Source: Hirudinaria manillensis | Lineage: Eukaryota; Annelida; Clitellata; Hirudinida; Hirudinidae | Direction: 5' to 3' | DNA length: 64,000 bases | NCBI GenBank assembly: GCA_034509925.1 | Contig: CM067528.1 | Span: 2,767,501-2,831,500, forward strand | In this document: piece by piece, positions 23,001-34,877 of the stretch | How positions within the stretch are numbered: the stretch's first letter is position 1 | Layout: every line of letters begins with the position of its first letter | The notes under the pieces: generated by a model | Database searches by the model: none | The model's input: the letters and a program-made list of their open reading frames with translations, nothing else | What the model was told of the DNA's origin: nothing | Program-made: the position numbers and the translations under genes

Positions 23001-26000
23001 TTCCATTACGAACTCGGTTTTTGATCTCAGACCGAGATTTGTAATTTCTTCAAATCTGTCGGAAGCGATCATTTTTCTTTATTGATTTGATTTAATTTAA
23101 TTAAAATACATTTTAAATTTTAATTCAGCAATAATCATTGACGATGGAATGAATGAGGAGTCGGTACGTGAAACGTGCCGGGTCAACTTAAATTTGCAGA
23201 GCAACTTCACATTCCACAAGCATTTGTGAGACACTTAAGAAGTTGCAATCAAGGAACAAACTAAAGCCAATTGAATAATTCTTGAAATCCTTTTGAATTA
23301 TTATTTCATTTATTTAATCTATTATTCGTATTTATTATTAATTGGTAAAATCAGATTCAAATGACGTATCATTAAAGGTTAGTTTTACATTTTATTCTTA
23401 CCAGCCTTGATTAATCTTAATTTATTAATATAAATAATTATAATTGCATTGAATTTTTGAAAATATAAGAAAAAAACTAACTTGATGAAACAAAAGACCT
23501 CTATCATAACCTCTTCTGTGGTCGTTAGCAGCGTGACTCCTTCACAACCAACTGCCACCTGATGGATTTCTGTCCTGCCATTGTTACTCTGTCACAACAG
23601 TAAATCCATGAATGGCATTAATTATTATTATTATTATTATTATTATTGTCGCTGTTGTTTTTAAGAACTACATAACTCAATAAAGAGACTGATAAACACA
23701 CGATGCACAACCATAAAAATGTCCTCATGAGATTAAAATCATGGAAATCCAAGGTCGACGTAAGATTTTAGAGTTGCCAGAAAAAGCATTACTCGACCAG
23801 ATGTAAAGAAATTAGAAAATAAATAAATAAACAAACTAAATAATCAATTAATCCACAACATTTCGAAGGCATCCTCGCAGGCGACAGATGAAAAAGCAGG
23901 TCGGGACAATTTATTTGTGTTCCTACCTTGACCGGGTAAACTTTGCTGAAGTAGAAAGGAAGTTTTTTGGCGACTTCGATGACGAGGAGTTTCATCTTCG
24001 TCGGTGATCCTCCCGCTGGATTCGTTATTTGCAGTTTGTCTGTCATGGAGGAATGAGTGGACTGAGTCAAATCCACTGCCACAGATTAAGTAATATGATG
24101 ACGATGGTGGTGGTGATGGCAGTTGATAGTCTTGTTCATAATGAAGATGGTCAAGACTCAGTGCAATGTTCTGAGGGTGTTTCTCCAAGGGGGTTAAAAC
24201 CATTTTTATGTTTGTTCCTCTTTTGAGAGAACATGCAAAATCATCTTGCCCGTGCAAATCTTGTCAAAATGCTCACTAAAAACGTCTTTTAATTCTTTGA
24301 AGCACTCGTTCGTGAGCCGAATGCAACTTCCGGAGAGGACGTCTTTGACTACCTGTCTGTAAATGAGATCAATGGCTGTCCTGTCTTCTAGCTTCTCTTG
24401 AGGACTGAAGTACTGAAACATGACACAGACATTGACAAAATTATTATTAAACATTATTAACAGCAATGAATTAGGCAACATTGATGAAAGTAGCATCAGT
24501 ATTGGCATTCATATTTGTTAATATCATCTCGAAATATCTTTCTCACATTCGCTTAAACATAGGTCAATCTTATCTCACGAGATTTCAAATGTTATCACAT
24601 ACCAAACATATCACACAGCCAGATTAACAATCCAAATATTTTCTTATCAATTAAACCAAATAAAAGCATTATTCCGTCATTTTCGGATAAAAGACCGATA
24701 CTGAATTGTCGACATTTGCAATTGTTGACGTCGATGCAACAAAGAACGACTCAAGAACCTCTTTCCTTATTTCCAGCACCCAATCCACTCCGACGTACGT
24801 CATGGTAGTCCTCGAAACTTCAGGAAAGGACTTCGATTGCCCCGAAGGTGGCCGTTTCCTTTGCACTGCAATCGAGAATTCTCAACATAAGAATGTTGTT
24901 AACGGACATCACGAAACAATCATCTCTGAGGTCAACAGTTGATCGACGCTGATTATATCGTCATTGTTATACCAAACGTACTCGCGTCCGTAGGCTCGGT
25001 CGGAGTGATGGATTCTTCGCCGTTGGATCCCTTTGCAAATATCTCCTCCAGTTTCATCTTCACGTGAGACAAAGCAAAATTATCTGCACTGCTGCTTAAA
25101 GCTCCTGGCTCCTTATAAAGATTACTTGATTGTATTGTATTTATTTTTAATTCAGCAATTATGAAATAGTTCATCTTAAATTGAGGGAATCATGTCAGGA
25201 TTAGCTGATGGGCTTGGATATAAATAACAGTTGATTTTAAAATAATAGAACAAATTGTAAAAATAGATTATTAAATAATAGAATTGAAATGTCTACTTTG
25301 AGGAGGTTTACCTGAGCGACATTTTGATTGACAGACTTCATTTGTAAGTCACTGTCAACCCTTACAGGCTCGAGCATCTTTTTAGTCTTTGGGGGTGGTT
25401 TTGGTGGAACTTTGGGAATTTTTACAACTTCTTTTTCTTCTGTCTTCTCATCTATCAGCAGTTTTCCTGGATTGACTATTGGCTGTGGGAATTCCAGAAG
25501 TTGAAATCATTGAATATTCATTACTCATTCATCATGGATTTCTAATAATTTGTTAATTGCAGACTAGTTTATTAGTATGCATAATAAATTCAAGAATTTC
25601 AAATAATGATAAAATACAAGATATTGTTTACTGGAAATTAAAACAAATGCAGTCCACAGAAAAGTTACTCGACCTTTTCTTTTACTTTTTCATGATTCTC
25701 AGGTGGCCACACAAACTTTCCAAGTCTACCTACTTTCCTGATCGACCCTGAATTTTCAGAAACATTTTTGGAGGCTCCTTTGTCTTCCGTTTCTGTTTGC
25801 AACATGGCATCATTGGCTCCTATGCGAGGATAAATTGATTGCCGTGCATTGTTAACATCTAGCAATTGTCATATCTTCAATCCCTTTAATGGCATCCAAT
25901 AGCATCAAAAAAAATCAGTTAAATTACTGGACACTAGTTTATGCTAATTCCAGTTTTGTACCTCCATAAATGACATCCAAAAAGAGACTACGAACGAATC

Positions 26001-29000
26001 CGACCTCACCTCTATCGACAGGCCGCGTCTGAACCGTCCTGGGTGCATCCGCAACAGGAGAGCTTTCAAAAGCAACTCGTTCGCTGTAGACCGGCTGCCT
26101 CTTCGCAAAATCCGGCACAACTTTAACCAAAAAAATGGTTTAAAAAAATGCAGTTTTTTTTAATTGTTTACCGTTTAAAACACAATTTCAGTCTTAAATC
26201 ATTCGAGTCTGCCAAGAAACCGAGATCGAAAAACCTTTGGGTTTCGGAGGCAGCGGAGTCGACGGTTGTCGATACTGAAATGAAGGCTGTCGTTGGTTTG
26301 TACTTTGCTGAGGATTGGAAGGGAAGCCCTGCAGGTCTTGGATGCGTTGCTTCAAAACTTCAGTCTGCAGTGTCATCTCCAGAACCTTCTTTTCCAGCTC
26401 CTTTGTCTCCAGTTGAACTTTTAAATCATTCGCCTCCTGAAAAGTAAATCGACATTGTTGTCCATTTGCAACAAATTTTTTTGATTTATGATCGGAATAT
26501 TCGAATATTTTAATGTCTTGTCAAGCAACTCATAATTAATTAGAATATATCAATTGAATATATATAGAACACTGATTTATCTCGATACTTATTTAATGTT
26601 TACATTTTACTCTTTGTTTGGTTTGGTTTTTTTTTATTTATTTATTTATCCTATAAAAATTACTTCTCAACCAAGCCTAGTTGTGGAAATGAAAAATTTG
26701 AGAAACTTTGAAGACTGAAAATTTTCAGACAACCTTTCGTTTTTGTGGATCAACGTGGAAAAAAAGGTGGTCCACGGGTGGAACTGATTGCGGCTGATAC
26801 AGTGCCGGGTTGGTAGCAGGATGAAACATCACTGAAACAAAGTCATCGTAAAATTATTGACAAAATAAAAGCAACCAATTAATATTTAACGATTGTTAAA
26901 AGAAAGATACTATTCAAAACAATGGCGGATCTAAAACACTTTAGCAGGAGAGCCTAACTTCAGAATGCAGACTAGTCATAGGTCAAGGGGTTAGAATCTT
27001 TGTCGGAGAAATGCGAGAGGAGAAATGCATGCAAATATCAAATTAAACACTCTCCCATACCCTACACCAGAACAAGCAATTTTTTTCCAACCACCCTTAT
27101 TAAAGTTTTCCTAATTTAATATCACTTATGACAAAAAGCAATCCATTACTTTGCGGATTTGGAACGATCATGGGCATCATGGGTTGAGCCATGTATGGCT
27201 GAGGTTGCGGCATAAATTGTGGAATCATGACCGGCATTCCAGACATCAGTTGCTGAAGAATATAAATTGAAATCATTCTGAATGTTCCTCCATTTAAACA
27301 ATGACGTGGCATTAGGTCTCATCAATGCAACCACAGGAATTAATAATATTAACATATGATTGTAATGACAATATTATAATATGTCGAGCCAAAAGTCAGG
27401 CCGTCGTCCTTCGTAGCAAGGTCGATGGAATCCATGGCCTCAGGTGCTTTTGACCTAGACTCTGGCCTCTCAAAACATGGATCTGTAATCTTTAAAGCCC
27501 TCTCCTTGTCAGCATCATCATCATCATAATCGCTATCTGCATCAAGATTTACCTCGGAATCGTTGCCTCGAGAATCATTTGCACATTTACTTAAGAATTT
27601 AACAAGCAAAAAATTGAAAGAGTCTCACATCGTCGCCTCCACCCTTGATTTTGGTAGCAATGATCTCAGAGTCCAGACTGGATTCAGGGTTCAGCGCCCC
27701 CTGGAAGATGTCATCGATCCAATTCGTGGAATCGACGGCAGGAATCGCCTCTGACCTCAGTGATGCATTTAAGCTCTCATGATTTGGCTGCCTAAATATA
27801 AATTATAATTAAAATATAAATAATTAATATATATAAATAAAAATAGATATAATTAAAAAATATAAGCTATCATTATTGTTCGTTATTGCAGCCGTTGCAA
27901 TAAAACCTGTTACCTCTGATTGGGCTTTTCTCCATCGAATCCTTTTGCAGGAACTGTTTGCTTGTTTTGAGAATCGTATCTTGTAACTTGAGGACTCCTC
28001 TGAGCCACCGACACGTGTCTGGTGAGTTCGGGAAACAATGTTCTCTTTCTTTGGATGTTGTGCGGACTGCAAGATAACCAAGAAGAAGAATGATAAGCAA
28101 GGAGTAAAAAGAAATCATTGCAAATAATAAATTATGTTAATCATGCATTCGTGAAAAATCAATTACTTCCGATAAGGTGCTAAATGCAATTGTGGATTAG
28201 TATTCCTAAATGTTCTCTTTTAGATCCTTTAGGAGTGATTTGACAGAAATATCACCAGAGAACTTACTGTAATCCATGAAGATATCTGCCAGAAGGTGAT
28301 TTAGAAAGTTTGGTGACCAAAAAGTTTGCAGGTTGGAAACAAAAGTTTGCCGGAACTTCGAGTTCCGAAAGGAGATCCATCACAAAATCTCCGCTCTGGC
28401 ACTCGTAAAGTCCTTGTGAATCCCTGAGAGCCACAGTCCACCCTGATGCATGATTGACAGGAATATTTCTGAGTTTAAATGAGTCTAAATCAGTTCCTTC
28501 TTTTCATGTATTATAGTGAAAAGTCATTTACTTTATTTCTGTTAGAAGAGATGATGCAAAGTCCTCAGCTAGTGTCCAAGAAGACACGTGTCCACTGCCA
28601 ATACTTTCTGAAATATCAATATTTAAAAAAAAAATAAAGGATGGCACATTAAATTTGAAAAATTCCAGCATCATTGATTTTGACATCGATTTGACTCCCA
28701 TTTGGGATATCATTTTTGGCTTTTATAGGAGAGGAGGGTGGGGAGCTACCCAATCTTCAAATAGTCTGTTTAGAGACTTTGTTGCTCCAAATGACATGAA
28801 ATATTTGTATTATACAACAAATATACATATAACAACATATTCTCAAAAATTAAGCGAAAATAAGCCTTGCTCGAAAGTATTTAAAATAGAATAAACCATC
28901 GCTGAAGCTGCAGTTGAGAGCCATAAAGCAGCGATGTTTGTTGGCAAACTTTTCTAGCAAACATGGTGGGTAACATCTCAGAAAATCCTCTCCAGTGGAA

Positions 29001-29987
29001 CAATTCTGTTGAAGTTTGTTAAAACAAAGCACTTCGTAGCCATCACCAAATGCGCTGGTCAAGTAGCTGTTGAATGTTGAAGGTAAGATTAATGTCTCTC
29101 ATTAAATAAAACATTTCTTGATAATTTCTATTTGTATCCATATGACCTAGAAATTCACAAATACCTCAGAATGTAGTTTTGGAAATTGAAACTCGGTTTC
29201 AGGCAACTTAAGCAATCGGCCAGCAATGTCCACGATTTAAGATCGGCACTGTTGTTTACATTCAAGAATTTGGCGGCATCCCCGGCAGACGTCACAGGTC
29301 CAGGAGGCGGAGGCGGTGGAGGCGGAACTGAGGCAGAACAGGCCTTTCCAGATGTCTGACTAAGGATCTGCAAAATGATCTCGTCCCTCAATTCTTGGCA
29401 AGAAATACCCCTGCACGATACATAATCGCCCAAGAGGCGCTCTTCTGCTGGACTCAAATTCTCTGTCGTAAGGAGTATTATCTACAATGATGTACAATAA
29501 TCTAAATTATAAATATAAAAAACTGGGAAATCAAAAAGCTCACAATTTTGGAAATTTCCAAAGCCTCTTGAACCCGAAGCGGTGGTAATTTTGACAAAAG
29601 CGGCTTTTTGGCTGGTTCGTCGTGAAACATAAAAGGTCCATTCTATATTTTTAATTTGGATTATTATTATTATTATTATAAAACGTCATTCACGTCTTAA
29701 TGATGAAATTTTCCATTTTAAATTTTTTAAATTAATCTTGCCATGTATTTGGAGGTAAATTCGGAGAAAGGAAAAAGATCAGTATTCGGCGATACGTGTT
29801 GGCTTGTCCTGGAACCACATGGCTTTCCATTTGTAGGTTTGATATGGTCCAGATTGTGTGGCTCTGGCCATTCTAAAACGAAAGTTTACTAAAAATTTTA
29901 AAGACTAGTTATATTAACCACATTCTCGGTCCCTTTACCTGAGGCCTTTCTAAGTAGAATACGAATATCTGATGGCAAGATATCCAT
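20059..29987 (-). CDS. Myosin XV-like tail protein (MyTH4-FERM), no motor domain found
   Basis: Thirty-six exons, all in phase, give 1438 residues: 29987-29939, 29872-29742, 29642-29544, 29481-29165, 29066-28897, 28607-28532, 28468-28268, 28205-28167, 28066-27914, 27791-27629, 27252-27150, 26831-26734, 26436-26235, 26120-25962, 25819-25674, 25482-25312, 25111-24982, 24865-24759, 24412-24277, 24015-23927, 23588-23482, 23055-22965, 22745-22695, 22468-22403, 22309-22227, 22176-22089, 21999-21909, 21808-21549, 21405-21331, 21273-21111, 21023-20974, 20902-20819, 20704-20651, 20535-20392, 20323-20274, 20179-20059. The first part is a MyTH4 domain (FPFSEFTSKYM, LRDEIILQILSQT, SWTLLADCLSCL, CYPPCLLEKFA), which binds microtubules in relatives. 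Then comes a Pro/Gln/Met-rich linker with GKFVWPPE and EIRKEYFSPQEK, matching myosin XV between its domains, and a C-terminal FERM (KWPMFGSSFFQ, REHILALLDLYNSLL). The SH3 and second MyTH4 domains of vertebrate myosin XV are not seen. The start, MDILPSDIRILLRKAS, is the first Met of its exon; an acceptor (AG at 30000-30001) just upstream means it could instead be internal. Two introns use GC donors. Confidence 0.82.
22617..22680. repeat. (TAC)n-(TAA)n compound microsatellite
   Basis: A run of TAC triplets passing into TAA triplets inside an intron of the MyTH4-FERM gene, 15 bp from the GC donor that follows exon 22745-22695. Confidence 0.9.
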
Positions 29988-30904
29988 TTTTAGATATCCA
30001 ACTAGAATTTTGTTACCAAAAAGTCAATGCGTTTGAATGAATAGAAAGTTACTAAGCCTAATGCTGGTTTGATTGCTTGGATAGCAGCGCCCATCGAGTG
30101 TCTTAAGTGTCTCAAGCCTTAATATGCCTCAGGTGTGACAGGTAGTCGTCCACTTATTCAGATACTGCTCATAAGTGCTTCATTTTTAGGTTGGCCATTT
30201 CGTATAGAGAATTATGAGCAAACCTAATTTGTAGCAAAATTTAACAAAATTATCTCTATTTAAATAAAATTTTCCTTTTGGTTACAATTTGGGTAATTCT
30301 CACGGCTTCAAATTTTATCCACAGAATAGAAATTTCACTTCTTTTCAAAGTAAATGTTTATCTTAACATGAGCAGTTGAAGTTTTGAAGTTCACTTTAGT
30401 AATAAGACGTTGTGTGACATTTACCTCTCGGGAACTGAATCATTGACTATGATCAAATTTAATAATTTTGTGCAGAGATATACAAAAAGGGACTTAATTT
30501 CGGAATGGGTGTATTTATTTATATTTATTGGCGTAAATTAGACGAATTTAAAAAAAAAAGAAATGCTATTAAATTTAAACTATTTAAAAAAATTTAATCT
30601 AAACATCATTTATGGTGCTCTGTGATGCATATGATGATGTGTAATACATATCTAAGATGGTTTTTCGATCTATTTAATGATATTTACTTCGTGATAATAG
30701 ATTTATTTATATATATAAAATAACGTTAAATGTTTTTCTTCTGGTGTTCTTGCTGATCTTTAGTCCAAGTTACGCTTAAGCGATTTTATCAGTTATCAGT
30801 TTAATGGCCATTTGTAAAAATTCCCTCCACGTTGGAAATAAACTTACCAAATCTTTGAACCACTTCCTCGTGTTTGTCACCCCGAAGCCAAAACTCACAT
30901 TAGT
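29988..30904. other. Region upstream of the MyTH4-FERM gene
   Basis: AT-rich. I searched the - strand for myosin motor motifs (P-loop GESGAGKT, switch regions) and IQ motifs, here and on to 34.87 kb, and found none. No gene is supported between the first MyTH4-FERM exon and the degraded copy at 30.9 kb. Confidence 0.6.
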
Positions 30905-31905
30905 CGGTTATTTTCTCCTCCTTTAAAATATCCAAATATACGTGCCAATTGCTATTCAGGACATGCAGGGCGTTTAGAAGGATCACTCTTGCAATAGAGA
31001 AGCCATTGACGCATTCGACAGTGCTTAAAGAAGGATCAATGTATTTGAAATTGATTGAAACTGGACCTGATCTCGCACGAGATGGAAATTGAATAACTTA
31101 ATAAAAGTCAAAACAACCAATCGATTTTTTGTTTCTCGACAAAGTTAGCGTTCCATTGACGACGGTTGTAACTACGGCTACGTTCAAATTTTATAAAAAC
31201 AGAAATTATTTAACGACGACCTGATTTCGGATCATAAAGTTCGGAGGGGTTACATAGAAGAGAGTGGAATCTCTGCAGAAGACCAATGGCAATGAATTCA
31301 TCGCGATTAATTTTATTTTCGTCGGGTAGAAATGATGCACGCTCCAAATTCTTGGTAAGCTTGAATATCCTGCATATTTTTGAGAGGTGGAAAAGCATGA
31401 AAAGCCTCCTCGATGCTTAATCGATAATAGAGTTTTTGCAGATAATCAGCACGTGGGCATTCGTTCCAGCAATTCAGCATAACTATCAATTTGGTTATGA
31501 GGAAGATTTGTGCTGTCAATTTATGTTCACACCAACTTTTTGGCATTTTCTTGAGTATTTTGATAAGCGGAGTCATGGCGACGTGATCTGAATCATCACA
31601 AAATGGATTCAAGTGCCTATCTGTAAAATTAATTATTAACCTGGATTTCTCGCATTCATTTATGGTCATCCTTAACACTATAGGAATAGTATACGATTTT
31701 TAATACAATATCAATGAAAATTTTGCATCCATTTTCTTGCTCACAGAATAGGCTTAAGATAGTCACGATTGAGATAATTAAAAGTTCGATTTGTTTCAGA
31801 TTGTTTTTCGTCGAAAGGCTTTAAAAGCGCTTCCATGAACATCGCTATCCAGGCACCTTGGTAATAGTGGAAGAATGACATCGAGAGCCGTGAAATATTT
31901 TATAG
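30905..31905 (-). pseudogene. Degraded, 5'-truncated copy of the 32.4-kb unknown gene
   Basis: Read on the - strand in three frames, this stretch matches residues of about 62-385 of the intact protein at 32429-33700. Matching pieces in order: ALDVILPLLPRCLDSDVHG, NNLKQIELLIISIV, IVYYSYSVK, LIKILKKMPKSWCEHKL, FLITKLIVML, YLQKLYYRLSIEEAFHAFP, GLLQRFHSLLCNPSEL, then after a poorly conserved gap STVECVNGFSIARVILLNAL and HVLNSNWHVYLDILKEEKI. Several frameshifts and in-frame stops separate the pieces, and the N-terminal 60 or so residues are missing. It is therefore a non-functional relic in inverted orientation to the intact copy. Divergence is high, so the duplication is old. Confidence 0.8.
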
Positions 31906-32428
31906 TTTTTACTTTTACATTTTACATTTCAACAAAATTATTGCTTAATGCTCATTCAATTGAAACATTTAACAATCTGTTGTTTTCATTATAAATAATA
32001 TAACGTGTTTAACGATTTATTTTTATCAATACTTTGGAAACATTAATTTACCAATAATATAATAATAACAATTGTTTTAAATAATGCAACAAACACATTA
32101 AATCATTTGTGTAATAACTTAATAACATCAGATAATTAAATGTTTTGATTAAAAAAACCATTAAAAAATAATTCACATGAAATTTAAAAAAGAATCGTTC
32201 TTTAAAATCTAAAATTAATGATACGAATTAATTAAACAAATGTAATAATTTATTGACATATTAATATGAAGTATCTTTGGTTCTGCTCGCTTAGAACGAT
32301 TGCAACCAAAAGATGTAACGTGATGTAACAACCTCAAGACTTAATTAACAATTAACTGAAACACAACTGCAAAAGGTTAAACGACATAATCTTCGCTTTA
32401 AAAAAAAAACCTCCACATTTGTTTAAAC
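31906..32428. other. Spacer between the inverted copies
   Basis: AT-rich spacer of about 520 bp holding the presumed promoter of the intact copy. No recognisable motif. Confidence 0.5.
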
Positions 32429-33700
32429 ATGCCGAAAGAAAAGGAAGATTATTTTCAAACGCTTATAAATATCTGTCGCTCCCCTTGTCTTGTTAAAGAG
32501 CTGAAACAAAACGTAGGAAATATGTCACTGAAAGAGTGGATGGATACTGGATACGGATATGCTCTGAGTGACCCTGGTATAGGCTTTCCTTATATTTTCA
32601 AATTTCTCGATGCCATTATCCCGCCTGTACCTATGTACATGGACGATGAAGTTCAAGAAGGCATTTTTAAGGATTTTTCGGTCGAAAATGATTTGGAGCA
32701 AATCGAATTTTTAATTAGCTTAGTCGCGCCCACTGTCTTTGAAGATTCTTATAATGATGGTGTTGTATTAAAAGTCGCGTACTATGCCAATAAGTTAACC
32801 TTAATTGCATGCCCGGAATTCAAGGGAGTAATCAATGATATAACAAACTATCTAGGACCAGATTTAAATGAAAGAAGTCGTTATGTCTTGTTTTTGCTTA
32901 TCATAATACTTGAAAAAATGCCAAGAAATTGGTATGAACATAAATTAAATCCACAAATCTTCCTCAAAACCAAATTGATAATTATGCTGTATTACGGATT
33001 CAACCTCCCTTATGTTGATCATCTGCAAAAACTCTATTATCACTTAAACCTCGAAGAGATTCTTCAAACAATTCCAATTTATAATTCGCTAAAGGGAATT
33101 GTGTTCAATGAAGATTGGCTTGACGAAGCCTTGGAATGCGCATCGGTATTAATCGAAGCATACATTATTGATTTCAAAGAATTCATTGTCAGCGGTCTTC
33201 TGCACAAATTCCACTCTCTTCTATGCACTCCTTCCGAAATCGGTGAGCCGACATTCGTCATTAAATCATTTCTCACCGTCTTTAAAAGAATTGATGACTA
33301 TAGTAACCATGCTGGCGCGTTCGAGGGGCTTGTTCGATTGGTAGTTGTGACTTTAGATTATTTAATTTCGCATCGGAATTATATTAGGGCCAATTTGAAT
33401 AGCTGGGTATCAAAACTTGATTCTTATTTTAATATGATTGAATGCGCCAATAGCCTCTCTATTAAGACTGTGCAACTTCTAGAAGTGCTATATATCCTAA
33501 ATGATCATTGGCACGAATGGTTTGACTGTTCAAAGGGAGAAAAAATAATAAGCGAATCGGTTTTTGAGATTAAAGAAGTCGTGGCGTTTGGCGGAGAATG
33601 GATCCAAAATGTACTAAGTATGACCCGAAATATGGAAGGAAATACTAAAGCATGGTATACTGAATTTCCCGGCCTTCATTTCAATATTGCAAAGCGCTAG
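32429..33700 (+). CDS. Intronless protein of unknown family, 423 residues
   Basis: One uninterrupted frame from ATG to TAG, in a neighbourhood where other genes have an exon every few hundred bases. I do not recognise the protein. It lacks a signal peptide and clear membrane segments. It is rich in Leu, Ile and Phe with amphipathic helical stretches throughout (for example SRYVLFLLIIILEKMPRNWY, HLQKLYYHLNLEEIL, LLHKFHSLLCTPSEI), which suggests an all-helical solenoid-like fold. Ten or so cysteines are scattered without a zinc-binding spacing. AATAAA 22-23 bp after the stop suits a short 3' UTR. A broken inverted paralog lies 0.5 kb upstream, and conservation of the frame here but not there suggests this copy is or was under selection. 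It could be a retrogene of a multi-exon parent elsewhere, or a member of a lineage-specific family. Confidence 0.72.
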   Translation: MPKEKEDYFQTLINICRSPCLVKELKQNVGNMSLKEWMDTGYGYALSDPGIGFPYIFKFLDAIIPPVPMYMDDEVQEGIFKDFSVENDLEQIEFLISLVAPTVFEDSYNDGVVLKVAYYANKLTLIACPEFKGVINDITNYLGPDLNERSRYVLFLLIIILEKMPRNWYEHKLNPQIFLKTKLIIMLYYGFNLPYVDHLQKLYYHLNLEEILQTIPIYNSLKGIVFNEDWLDEALECASVLIEAYIIDFKEFIVSGLLHKFHSLLCTPSEIGEPTFVIKSFLTVFKRIDDYSNHAGAFEGLVRLVVVTLDYLISHRNYIRANLNSWVSKLDSYFNMIECANSLSIKTVQLLEVLYILNDHWHEWFDCSKGEKIISESVFEIKEVVAFGGEWIQNVLSMTRNMEGNTKAWYTEFPGLHFNIAKR

Positions 33701-34877
33701 TCTGGGTTTTGACCTTTAATGAATAAAGAAGACAACTAGTTGAAAAAAGTATTTACTGAAATCAAATAAAATAGCTCGTAAGTTTGTAAAATTTGCATTT
33801 ACTGATCTACATTTTACGTTTTAATTTTTTAAACTTATATTCTCCATGCGGCAAAATTATTTCACAGGTATTTTAAAAGATAATGTTTTCTAAAATGTTG
33901 TAACCCTTTTCAATTCTTGTCAATGCGATTAAGTCAAATCGGAAAAAAATGAGCATTGAATGACATTGATATCTTTTCCATCTGATAATATTTTAAACTG
34001 GCTTATCTAGGAGATATTTTGTGTAATATAGTAAAAAACCCAATTTTGTATGCTTGGAGACAGAGGGAGTCAAATTTAATGGTTAGCCATCAATATAGCC
34101 CATAATGAAACAGCTACGTCGAAATAGCCCCACAAAAAAAAAATTAACATCGTTCTCTCCCAATGTCAATTTTTCACTCGTTAATTCTGTGAAATGAACA
34201 GGCAAACACTATTCATTTGAAATGATTCGATTTGCGAGTTTTTGAAGAAAAAAGTGAATTTTTCAAAATTTGGATTAAAAACCCCTAGGCGTTTATTTTA
34301 ACATACATCTGGGAATAATTTGGGAGAAAAAGAAAGTGGTGCTTATCGAGTTTCAGTTTACAAAACATTATAAATTGTAATTAGCCTTTTAAATTTAAGA
34401 AAACTGATTTAATTTTTGTAGCGTAAATAAATTTATTTCCGAAAGAGGTTGCTGAAGACTAAGACCTAGCTTTGACAACACATAACACTCACTTCATTTC
34501 GCAAGATGGATTCTCGCGCTTTATGTTTGCCGTGACACTCTGAACCAAGCAGGTTAAGGGCAATCTCTCGACATCGATTTGGACATTATTCTATCTTTTA
34601 TTCTCTTGTGATTAATAGTTGAAATGAATGTTTTATTTGAATATAATTCATATAATATAATAATATAATTTAATTACCGTATAAGAATTAATCGAGATTT
34701 TCGAGAGATGTAGAAAATGTTAAGGTGCAAAAACGTTGATTTATTAAATAGCCTGTGATTAAACACCTTCCTGCAAAGTACGGGTCTAAGTACTTGCTTT
34801 GAATATGGTATACTAATTCTTTAAGATTATAAACCAAGTATGGGCATGCTAATAATTCGAAATTATACATCTTTCAG
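33701..34877. other. Intergenic region before the GalNAc-transferase
   Basis: AT-rich; AATAAA at about 33723 probably ends the preceding transcript. No other gene or repeat is supported here. Confidence 0.6.

Noticed and set aside
27349..27609. Acidic exon (DADSDYDDDDADKER) of the MyTH4-FERM gene
   Set aside because: Exon 27791-27629 ends in phase 0 and exon 27252-27150 starts in phase 0, and no phase-0 acceptor opens this frame without a stop. It was left out of the model.
27909..28118. Alternative frames of the exon at 27914-28066
   Set aside because: Only one frame (RKRTLFPELTRHVSVAQRSP) is phase-consistent with both neighbouring exons.
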